40,325 nucleotides of DNA. Source: Ichthyophonus hoferi (taxonomy: Eukaryota; Opisthokonta; Ichthyosporea; Ichthyophonida; Ichthyophonidae). A model generated the notes under the pieces. That model had not been told where the DNA came from, made no database searches, and was given only the letters and a program-made list of their open reading frames with translations. Of the stretch, positions 1 to 9,646 are shown piece by piece. The position numbers and the translations under genes were made by a program. The stretch is from contig NAOQ01000439.1 of assembly GCA_002751075.1 (NCBI GenBank), positions 9,605 to 49,929 on the forward strand, read 5' to 3'. Within the stretch, counting starts at the first letter, position 1; each line of letters opens with the position of its first letter.

Positions 1-224
1 ATATATATATATTAATGAATCCGGCACAACTACTGTGGCGCTTAGGGGCGGGCGGGCAAAGGAGATCGAAGCTCTTAGCTAATCAGAAGCGACAGGCTCT
101 TAGGTGTGTAAAGAATATATGTTCGACAGATTATAATTCGGATCGCGAAAATTCTAATATTGGTTGACAGATCTATCATTTGGATCGAAAACCCTCACAT
201 ATATATATATATTAGGATATATAT

Positions 225-400
225 ATATCTGTATTAGAATATTGCTTAACAAACATAAATAAATGCCAAGCTTTGTATATGTTTACGAAGACTTGGTTAA
301 CACCCGGAGCTGTGCTCCATAATTTAAATGGGACCATTCATAAATATTATTATTAATTAAACTTTGTGAAAGATAACAGGGAACCACTAGGAATGTCCAA
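225..400 (+). repeat. Divergent fragment of the dispersed repeat family seen at 7525 and 8697
   Basis: Shares in the same order the blocks ATATTGCTTAACAAAC, a GCCAAGCTTTGT-like stretch, GGTTAACACCCG...GCTGTG, an AAATGGGACC.TTCATAAATATT block and a TGAAAGATAA block with the two larger copies near 7620-7930 and 8805-9050. It lacks the distinctive gacttgtccac...cttcggggt end, so it looks truncated. Confidence 0.5.
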
Positions 401-2170
401 TCCTATCTCGATAATCTGATACTATAGAGTACTTATTTGATTGGCTCATTAGTTAGTTGCAAGGGGTTGCAAAGACTATACATCAACAAATCAAGTTGAA
501 CTAATTGTTTCATTTAAAGTTAACGATCTTGCAACAGAAAATTTTTTTTAGAAAAATTAAATGCTAAAGGACCTTTAACTACAAATCAATGCGCAGTTGC
601 TAAAGATTTGGTAGAAAGCGGACGATAAAATGATCAGTCATATATATTATAGAAATAAGAATCTAACTCGGATTGAATCGTATCGGATCGTATCGGATGG
701 ACTGATCCGTAGGGTCAGCTTTCTCACTTATTGGGTAAGCTCTTGTAAGTATACTGAACTGCAATTTGCTGAATTTATACCAATCCTTACTCTTTTCTAA
801 TCGTCGGTATTAATGGACATAAATGCATTGTTAGTATCTACGGTACCTGGAATAGTAGAATATGTATGCTGTAAATGAAGATATGCTAGTAATTGTTGTT
901 CTTTTTATTTCTTCTGTTTTTCAGTCTTTTGTTTGGGCTTTCTTTTATTTTTGGGCATAGCCTCTTTTAGTGATAGTTGGTTATATTTATTTCTAATTGG
1001 GTACCTGCCAATAAATTTGGTTTGTTGATATTTATTTGTAACTCGTTCGTGTGTTTAAAGCCGTGTCTTTTATTAGCTAAGTTGTTTCTATTCCTTTTAT
1101 CCGGATGCCTATAAGTATATGTTATCTGTAACCCGAACTATTATGATCTGAATAGCTCATATGGTCACGAAGCCTCTGCCATTGGCTGGTTCAATTTTGA
1201 TCATCTATTTTGGATTCCGGTTTAACGCCAATGTATTGCATTAACTAGCTCCCTACTGGATGCTAAGAAAAAATGCTTATAGCTATATAAAGAAATACCT
1301 AAATGAATTGAATACTCCTGCCTTATCAGTTTAGTATAATCGAGAGCACATTGTCACAAATTGTTTGGGTAAGTAGTGAGATTAGTTAAATATTATACAA
1401 CCTCTGTGTTGTAATAACGTTCCTTACTGCACATCTATTAGCTAGTACCAACTCCAATAAAAGCTATAAGCTGGGCCTAGATTAGTTCCGGGCATGTGTT
1501 TCTGCTCATAAACGTGGCGTATGACTTTATCTAAGTAGTTAAATTGTAGATCGGTTGAGTTTAAGTATGTTGGATTTTGGAGTACAATAGGAACAGGTAA
1601 TTAAGAAATTTATCTGTTACAGTCATGTAGAATATGACATATGACGATTTTCTACAGAAAACTAGGACTCAAAACCCTGTTGGAAATCTTAATTTACCGC
1701 TATAACGTAACTGAATTTTTTTTTAAGAAAGAAAAAGAAAATAAAAGGCGTATGTATGATCGTATTTAGCCGAGGGGGTGTATTACACATGGTACATTTA
1801 TGTTATAATTCTTAGTCAAATGTATTATAAATTCAAGATCTTTTGAGTCAATGCTATCTTTTACAAACTAATTGCGTTATACAGAAAAACGCTATTATAA
1901 CAAAGTTCAATAACAGTATTATAACTATTAAATATAGTATTGCTTGATTTGTTTTCGGTTACATAAGTTCCTAGCTGTGACGTCGTTATAAATTAGCCAC
2001 GTCACCTTAGTGGGCCATTTGTAGGTCGCGTGCAGATTTCGATGTGCTCTGAGATTTATTTATCAGGGATAGGGGTACTTACTATCTAATTGTTGGGTAC
2101 ATTTAAAGCCTTGAAGGCGGCTTAATAAGATTTCATGAGACATTGGGGACACTGCTTCATTCATGTAGGG

Positions 2171-2333
2171 GATATATATAGTATCATATCTTATTAGATT
2201 ATATCATACTATAACATATTATAACATATTATAAAATATTATGCTATATTATATTATATTACAACATATTATATCATATCATTATACTATATTGTTTTGT
2301 AAGCATATTAGACTATATCATAATATATTATTA
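2171..2333. repeat. AT-rich minisatellite built on a roughly 10-bp unit
   Basis: Imperfect tandem repetition of ATAACATATT-like units (for example atatcatact, ataacatatt, ataacatatt, ataaaatatt). Low complexity, no coding potential. Confidence 0.7.
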
Positions 2334-3155
2334 GTGGAAAATTAAAACATCAAGTACTCAATAATACTTTGGTATACATAACACGTGATCTCAATGGAAT
2401 TACAAAATGGAATATCATAGATATTATTGGAGTTCTGATCTTTAATTGAGGCGTTGGAAGGATCTAATGATTGGTGGATCCCACATTCACAAATAATTGG
2501 GATTTTTAATCGGATTGGGTGGGACAAAGGTAAATAAGTAAATAAAGAAATACCTACAGTATGTATGAAACAGTAAATAAATAATAAAAAAAAGGTTTAT
2601 TTAGTACGTATTTTGATTGTATTAAAAAATATATATGTAAAAAATTAAATAAAACACATTGCTATTAAATAGTATTTAGCTTTAATGGAAAAAAAATACA
2701 AGTGGGATTATATTTATTCGCTGCTTTTTTAGGAAGTACTTTCCCATACTTTTATTGGATAATGTCCATTGGATAGGTCATGCACCATTAGAAGCATTAT
2801 GATTAGTTCCAAAAAACATGTACTTAGCCTATAGGTTACGGGATATATTATTTATCACCATCTCAAACTATTTTTATCCAATTCTATTCTATAGAGTATA
2901 ATATCAATTATTCCAATATTTGAATATACACATTGCAAATTAAGTTTTGATCATAATGAACTACACTCTGGTAACTAAATTATAATTATATTAAACTAGA
3001 CCCTATAACTCTGTATAAAATTTTTTATTGTAACCGACTCTTTCAAATTGTGTCAAGAAGTCATTTCCACGAAAAGTCACGTCATGTTGCTCTGTGATAA
3101 AACAAAGAGCCTAAGTGGATTTCACTGCATAACATCTACCTAAATAGATCAAGGG

Positions 3156-3170
3156 TATAAAAGTATAAAA
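3156..3170 (+). promoter_or_regulatory. Candidate TATA box of the ammonium transporter gene
   Basis: TATAAAAG followed at once by a second TATAAAA lies about 150 bp upstream of the AMT start codon, a sensible distance for a transcription start near 3185 and a 5' UTR of about 130 nt. In DNA this AT-rich such matches arise by chance, so this is only a candidate. Confidence 0.35.
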
Positions 3171-3318
3171 CAAGAAAAATAAGTCAGTACTATTGAGAGA
3201 CTAATGCTTGTGGGGGTAATAACAACCACAATTTGTTGGGCATAGAAAACATAAGAAGTACAATTTCTGGATTTTACGGGATACCGGACGTAGTAGAATT
3301 TGACCTACCTCAGCAGCC

Positions 3319-6300
3319 ATGGACGGCATAGTATACAACTCAGGGGCAATTGCCTTTATGCTTTTTTCATCAGGTAAGTTATATATTATATATATTGCAA
3401 TCATGTATAAACGTAAATGCAGTAACGCCCATAAGAGAGCGGCTCTATAGACTGTTTTATAGCTGTTAAAGAGCTATGCTAAGAACTGGCTAGTTCCTAA
3501 TAAACTGGATCGAGATGCTTTCTAGCAACTAGAGGAAAACATTTCTCTAAAAATCAGAAACTCATTGGAGGCCCCGAAGCCTGTGGACATGTCAATAGAA
3601 GTATTACAGATTCCAATAATATATATAATAGAGGGGACCCTATATTATTTCAAGTAAAGGTAATGTTATTTAAATCGGTCGAACAGACTACAATTTAAAT
3701 AACATTACCTTGGAAATTCGTATTAAATCAATGATAATAGTAATAGCAATAGTAATAGTAATAGTAATAGTCATGACATGATTTACTAGGATGTTATACC
3801 TGGCCATTTCTTCCATCTGAAAGTGTGATAGATAGCTTACTTAGATAAATTCACACACCACGGTTATGAATGAAAACGCTTGCGGACAGCCGGTTTAGGC
3901 TCGGCTTATAGAGGTTATACCATATTTAACTAATCTCATTACATACTATATCAATCTATGTGGAAAAAAAAAAAAAGACAATATAACTCGAGTAGGGCTA
4001 ATTATCTTTCTAATTAACTGGACTTGCACATATAGTAACATGGATTATATACATATATCTCTACTTAACCGACAGCAATCACTGCTGTACTTGCATTTCA
4101 ACAAAATTGTAAGCTTGAATGGTGCTTGTGAAGATTTCTTTTTCTTACCTTTCTAATACTAATGATTATCTATACCGGAACTGTACTATCCTATTCTATC
4201 CTATACTCATGTTTTATTCTCTAATCTCCTCTTATACAGCGCTGGTTATGCTGATGACGCCTGGCCTTGCCTTCTTCTATGGTGGTTTAGTAGCATCTCA
4301 TACGACCATATCTGTGATGATCCAATCCTTTTTGTCTCTTAGCGTAGCCCTTTTGTTTTGGTTCGTATGTGGGTACTCATTAGCCTTTTCTGGCAATGAG
4401 GGGAACGGCTTGATTGGTAATCTAGACAAGGCCTTCTTGATGCAAGCGGTATGTGTTTGTATATGTATAAATATATACATAAGTATAGCTTTATGTGTAT
4501 GTATAAGCATATATGTTTACGTGTATAGTATTAAGAGGTGTAGCAGTTATATAGGATTGCCTTGGCTAAAGTAAAAACAATATTGTTTGAGTGTTATTAT
4601 ATATGTATATGTAGTATTATAGTATTATATGATTGCATTGTCTGTTGACTAGAACAAATCAAGAGTTGAGACAGAGATAAGCCAGCCAGGCATACTACTT
4701 ACTTATAACACTATAAATATATATACAGTGGAACGCACCACATGGAAGCGATGCACTGTATCCCGAACTGGTTTTTTTCATATACCAAGGAATGTTTGCT
4801 GTTATTACTCCGGCTTTGATTACTGGTGCTTTTACTACCCGTATTCGCTTTAAAGCTTATTTGATCTTTGAAATTTTCTGGCTTCTATTGGTCTATGTGC
4901 CCTTCGTTCATTGGATATGGGGCGGTGGATTCTTGGCTGAATGGGGCGTCTTTGATTTCGCAGGTATGGTTATAGCGTTATATATATAATTTAGTATAAT
5001 ATGATGTAGTATAGGTGGTTTTTGACTTTGTAGGTGAGAATGTGTATAGTGTTATATATGTATATACTATTAAATACCGTAGTGTATGTTAAAAAGTAGG
5101 CAACAAGGTCTTTCAAGGAATATTATATTATATTATACACTATCTTCAGACCACTTATATTTAAGTAAACACACATACACATACATATACATATATATAT
5201 ATATATACCTACTAATTTTTGCTTCCTTACTTATAGGCGGCGTAGTTGTGCATGCCACGGCTGGAACCGCAGCTTTAGCTAGTGTCCTGTATGTAGGCAA
5301 TAGGGAACACAAGGCTCTAGAACCTCATAGCGTTCCCTTCGTTGCCTTGGGAACCGCGATGCTCTGGTTTGGTTGGCATGGTTTTAACGCGGGTTCCCAA
5401 TTGGCTCCTGATTATGTGGCCGTATTGGCCTATGTTAACACAGACCTCGCTGCTGCAGCAGCTGCTTTAGTCTGGGTAAGTAGTTATAGTTATAGTTGTA
5501 ATTGTAATTTTAAGTGTCTTATCCTATGCTGTTTGTCTGTATTGTATGTTGTTGTTATGTTATAGGTTAGGTAGTATGTATGATATAGGTATGGGGGTGT
5601 TACTCTAGAATAAAATTTAAAGCGTTGATACTACTGGTGATTGCTAAGATTACTAACACCACACTGTTTGTCCCCCTCTCTCTCTCTCTCTCTCTTTCTC
5701 TTTCTATAGATGCTGCTAGAGTGGTTTACTCAAAAACAGCCTACCTTTGTAGGGTTCCTGACAGGGATTATTGCGGGATTGGCTACCATTACGTCTTGCG
5801 CTGGCTTTGTTATGCCATGGGCCGCCTTTGTCATTGGCTGTTTGGGCGGTGCTTGCTGCTGGTTGGCTGTTATGTTGAAGAATCGTGTAGGATTGGACGA
5901 TGCCTTGGATGTGTGGGGCGTGCACGGTGTAGGTACGTATATATATATATGTATGCATGTATGATAGTATGATAGCCTGTATGATAATATATGTATGATA
6001 ATAGGCATGTATTTCTTTCACTAAATCATATCCTATGCTATCATGCAGGTGGTTGTCTAGGTACTGTATTGTTAGGCTGTTTCGCTACTCCTAGAGCCAA
6101 TCCCGCTATAGGAAATGGTTTATTCTATGGAAGTGGAGGAGGAGTATTCCTTGGTAAACAGGTGTGTATATATGTTAATGTATTATTTTATTAGTATGAT
6201 ACTATGATAATATGTTATTGTATTGCTATATTGTTATATTATCATTATTTAATATATTTTATGTGGATGATATGAAATATTATAGCATATTTGTTATAGT

Positions 6301-6850
6301 ATAATGTGATAAGATATAGTATATAATATATGATATATGTCGTTTTGTCATATATGTGTATATATGGCAATTAATGACGTATACCATCCAATCGCAGATC
6401 GCCACGGTCCTATTTGCCAATGTCTACGCCTTTGTCTTTACCTATGGCATGCTTTGGATTATTGATCGATTCATGAAGGTCAAACTAGAACGAACTCACT
6501 ACAACACTGCAGATATGAAGGAATTTGGGGAAATGTCTTACACTGGTCTACCTCTAATGACCCGTGGAAGTGAGGTAAGGTTATTTGATATATACTATAG
6601 TACACATTATATTAAATATATTGTATTGTATTGAATTGTATTTTAAATTTGGAGATATGTGTTATACTGGTTTATCATAATATATCATACCATATCATAC
6701 CATATCATCATATCCTAACCGTTTGTACATACCTACACTCAGGGCTCCAAAAGCAATGCTGTATTGGAATGTTCAGTGCCAGAGGAGGCAGCTAAGAAAG
6801 ATGGGGTGACCATTTCTCCCTCAGCCACCACAGTGACTATGAATGCTTAA
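3319..6850 (+). CDS. AMT: Ammonium transporter, Amt/Mep/Rh superfamily (8 exons, 452 aa)
   Basis: Plasma-membrane channel-like carrier for ammonium/ammonia. Exons: 3319-3373, 4240-4448, 4729-4963, 5237-5475, 5710-5932, 6049-6161, 6398-6574, 6743-6850; every junction is GT-AG and in phase. The start is the ATG of a short first exon (MDGIVYNSGAIAFML) with a good context (cagccATGg); exon 2 continues with LVMLMTPGLAFFYGG. Using E. coli AmtB as the family reference, the key pore residues are present at a constant offset: Phe gate F111 and F216, S1-site W152 and S220, structural D164 in DFAGG, and the twin histidines H172 (VVVHATAG) and H318 (DVWGVHGVGG). H214 sits just before GFNAGS, where Phe is usual. 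About eleven membrane segments are expected and the short C-terminal tail is polar. Length is normal for the family. The Amt rather than Rh assignment is firm; transport itself is inferred. Confidence 0.95.
3564..3620 (-). repeat. Inverted fragment of the same dispersed repeat inside AMT intron 1
   Basis: GGCCCCGAAGCCTGTGGAC in plus orientation is nearly the reverse complement of the tgtccacaggcttcggggt block at 7559 and of its counterpart at 8737. Similarity continues through the flanking catgtcaatagaa and attacagatt blocks. It is therefore a short terminal piece in opposite orientation. Confidence 0.6.
3657..3711. repeat. Perfect 19-bp inverted repeat with a 17-nt loop in AMT intron 1
   Basis: Arms 3657-3675 (AAGGTAATGTTATTTAAAT) and 3693-3711 are exact reverse complements around a short, more GC-rich spacer. 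The intron transcript could fold into a long hairpin. It lies directly beside the inverted repeat fragment at 3564-3620. Confidence 0.85.
3732..3770. repeat. AATAGT-type microsatellite in AMT intron 1
   Basis: Six to seven near-perfect hexamer units (aatagt/aatagc) in tandem. Confidence 0.75.
5671..5706 (+). repeat. (CT)n microsatellite serving as polypyrimidine tract of AMT intron 4
   Basis: An uninterrupted pyrimidine run dominated by CT dinucleotides ends three bases before the TATAG acceptor of exon 5. It is simple-sequence DNA doing duty as the 3' splice-site tract. Confidence 0.8.
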
Positions 6851-7107
6851 TCTAATGTGAACCAATCACCATCAACTGACTAACGAGATAGATATAGATA
6901 GATAAGATTGCAATATATTACTGAGCTTTGTGTCAAACATCATATTTTTTCAATTGATGCAATATTTTATTTTAGTTTCATTGTGTTTGTAGGGTAATAG
7001 AATATATTATTACCATGATCCAAAACATGTTTGACAAAGAAGTTGAAGCTGCAGTCTGAAATGCTCTGTAACTGTGCTGTAGCATAGTATGCAAATATAA
7101 ATAATCA

Positions 7108-7113
7108 AATAAA
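7108..7113 (+). terminator. Candidate polyadenylation signal of AMT
   Basis: AATAAA 258 bp after the AMT stop codon, followed by further AATAAA-like copies over the next 30 bp. It is the first exact hexamer cluster downstream; weak evidence given the base composition. Confidence 0.3.
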
Positions 7114-7524
7114 ATAATCAAATATGAAAGTAATAAAATAAAATAGTTGTAACTCGCATTATGTGAGACATGTGGGCTTCATTCTGGCAAAAAAGTGTGC
7201 AATTTTTAGGTAACAAACAAATTTAATAGTATAGTAATGCAGTTATATAGTAGTAGCATCGTAATATAGCAATGTAGTATAGGATATCATAGTATATTAC
7301 AGTCTTTATATATTTATGAAACTAATTATATTTCACGTCAATTTGTTACACTATTTGTCTTATTGAAATGTGAATTGATAATGCTAGTAATCCAATCTAA
7401 TCTATTACCAATACCAATACTAATATTAATGATATCTAATGTCTAAGTAGTGTGAAGTCAGATAATTTCATATAATACTAATCTAACAGCCATACCAATA
7501 TTAATCCTATCTAATCTAATTTCA

Positions 7525-8328
7525 AATATTATAGCAATCTGCAGTAGTTCTAGCGACTTGTCCACAGGCTTCGGGGTAGCCAATTGAGTGTCGTATAACA
7601 AAACTATATATATGCATTATAATATTGCTTAGCAAATATTAAAAGTTTGGCGTCACAAACGTATACGTATTTGCTTATAACGATAGTGTAAATGTATGTA
7701 CACATGCATGCAAGGTTGCCACATATACCCGGGTGTGCCGGGGATTTTTTTTTTTGGTTTTTTGGTTTGTTTTGTTTTATACTTTGTTTTGCAACGGGTT
7801 ATTTTTTGATTAACACCCACATCGCTGTGTTCAATAATCCAAATGGAACCGATCATAAATATTTTTATTGGCTAATACAATTCATGAAGGATAAAAAGAT
7901 AGCAGACTCCCTAGGAATATCTGATCTTATAGTGATACTAATAACATTAATATAATATATAGAATGTTTAACCAGTGTAATGCAATCAGATTATCTAATG
8001 TAATACTAATCCTATAGCAATACTCATATTAATCTAATCTAATCTAATACATAATATATAAAATGTCTGACCAGTGGGATGCAGTCAGCTAATCTAATGT
8101 AATACTAATCCAATAGCAATACTAATATTAATCTAAGATAACCTAATACCAACATAATATAATATATAAAACGTCTAACTAGTGGGATGCAGTAAGATAG
8201 TTTACTGTAATACTAATCCAATCTAATCTATACTAATATTAATATAATATATAGATGATTAATATATGGAGTATGAGACACTGTTGTATGACCAAGAAAC
8301 TATCCGACAGGTCAATTGCGGGTATGAC
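7525..8328 (+). mobile_element. Repeat element copy A, possible non-autonomous DNA transposon
   Basis: About 0.8 kb. It starts near GCAATCTGCAGTAGTTC, runs through gacttgtccacaggcttcgg and a unique ~350-bp body, then three ~100-bp tandem units, and ends near CCGACAGGTCAATTGCGGG. The outer CAATTGAGTGTCG at the left and the reverse complement of the right end (CAATTGACCTGTCGG) resemble imperfect terminal inverted repeats. No transposase frame and no clear target-site duplication seen, so the class is inferred. Copy B lies 1,178 bp downstream in the same orientation. Confidence 0.45.
7925..8245. repeat. About three tandem units of ~100 bp within copy A
   Basis: Each unit contains an (a/c)cagtg(g/t)(g/a)atgca(g/a)t core (at 7971, 8070 and, as actagtg, 8178), followed by taatctaatgtaatactaatc and an ATATAATATATA block. 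Spacing is 99 and 108 bp. Confidence 0.75.
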
Positions 8329-8696
8329 AATCATTTTTAGAAAAAATAAAATAAAATATTTTTATTTAATATTCGTAATGGTACAGTAAGAAACGGGATT
8401 AAACAAATCACACTATCTACTCATTAGTTTTATATACTTTATGCACTACCTCTTCGTTTATTACAAATCATTGGCTGCCTGTGTTAAAAAATGTTGCGCA
8501 ACAGTAACAAGGTTAATCTTATTAAAAGTTAATTTCTCAACTTAACTCTCTAAATTAATACGACAATATATTTATACATACATATGCATATCTAAGTTAC
8601 TTATTAATAAAATTTTCTTTTAAAAGTGACATTATTTCTAGTAACTCTAAACTGCTGACGTAATCATACTAATATTAATCTGATCTAATTTAATCT

Positions 8697-9352
8697 ACTT
8701 CTAATATTATATCAATCTGTGGTGGTTCTAGCGACTTGTCCACCGGCTTCGGGGTCGCCAATTGAGTGTTGTATAATAGAACTATATATAAATATATGCA
8801 TGATATTGTTTAATAAATATTAAATGAATGCAAAGTTTTGTGCCACAAAATTATTTGTCTATAGCGATAGTGTACATGTACACATGCATGTAAGGTTTCT
8901 GCATATGTGTGAGCGACCGAGTAAAATTTTTTTTTGGCTAACTTCCGCATCGCTGCTGTGTTCAATAGTCTAAATAGAACCAATCATAAAGATTATTATT
9001 GGCCAATACAATTCATGAAAGACAAAAAGAAAACCGACACCTTGGGAATATCTGATCTTATATCTATAAGATTATCTAATGTAATACTAATCTTACAGTG
9101 ATACTAATATTAATTTAATCTAATCTAATACCAACATACCAACATTCATATAATATATAGAATGTCTAGCCAGTGTGATGCAATCAGATAATCTAATGTA
9201 ACCTAAAACCAACATCAATAATTATATATATATAATGTCCGACCAGTGGAGTGCAGTCAAATAATCTTATAGCCATACTAATATTAATATAATATATATA
9301 TTGTCTAACTAATGGTATAGTCCGAAACCCGACAGTCAATTAGGGTCGGGGT
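8697..9352 (+). mobile_element. Repeat element copy B, possible non-autonomous DNA transposon
   Basis: Direct second copy of the element at 7525-8328, diverged by substitutions and by loss of part of the tandem array. It retains gacttgtccaccggcttcgg, the CAATTGAGTGTTGTATAAT left block, the AATACAATTCATGAAAGA body block and a CCGACAGTCAATTAGGGTCG right end. The two copies plus intervening CTAAT-rich sequence could equally be a large tandem duplication. Confidence 0.45.
9055..9310. repeat. Two tandem units of the same ~100-bp repeat within copy B
   Basis: Cores gccagtgtgatgcaatcag at 9169 and accagtggagtgcagtca at 9242, only 73 bp apart, suggesting an internal deletion relative to copy A. Confidence 0.7.
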
Positions 9353-9565
9353 CAATGGGTAAACCAGTAATTCAAGACATTTAAAATATATTAATAATCC
9401 AGGGTCAAACAATCCTAAGTATTTATTCCTGCTAGAAACCACTCTAAACTACAGTGAAAGCACAATACAAGTGGTGTAGTATCTTGGAAATTTGGTCAAG
9501 GGGTAGATATGTTAAGGTAAGTCATTCTTATTATACTATACTGTACCATACTATTGCAGGCAATC

Positions 9566-9571
9566 TTTATT
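9566..9571 (-). terminator. Candidate polyadenylation signal of CCT6
   Basis: AATAAA on the minus strand about 76 bp past the CCT6 stop codon. Distance and exact match make it the best candidate. Confidence 0.45.
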
Positions 9572-9646
9572 AGCACCAGCTGTTGTCATAGCAATATACA
9601 CATATAATGTCTATTAGGTAGGATATGACGCTCAACCAATCAACTC

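Larger units (their letters stand above)
1..3318. other. Intergenic region upstream of AMT, no gene recognised
   Basis: AT-rich sequence starting in an (AT)n run. It holds a repeat fragment at 225-400, an AT-rich minisatellite at 2171-2333, and an inverted GTGACGT/ACGTCAC pair at 1977-2005. A short minus-strand open frame at 2342-2527 has mildly coding-like composition but no recognisable family or convincing splice partners, so no gene is called. Confidence 0.5.
6851..9646. other. Intergenic region between convergent AMT and CCT6, filled with repeats
   Basis: No host gene recognised. After the AMT 3' UTR (to about 7120) the region is mostly two direct copies of a dispersed element (7525-8328 and 8697-9352) plus CTAATCTAAT-rich simple sequence. 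Short open frames here follow T-rich or repeat DNA and are not credible genes. Confidence 0.6.

Noticed and set aside
7925-9310. CRISPR-like regular repeats
   Set aside because: Units are ~100 bp, diverged and without unique spacers between conserved short repeats; this is a eukaryotic tandem repeat.
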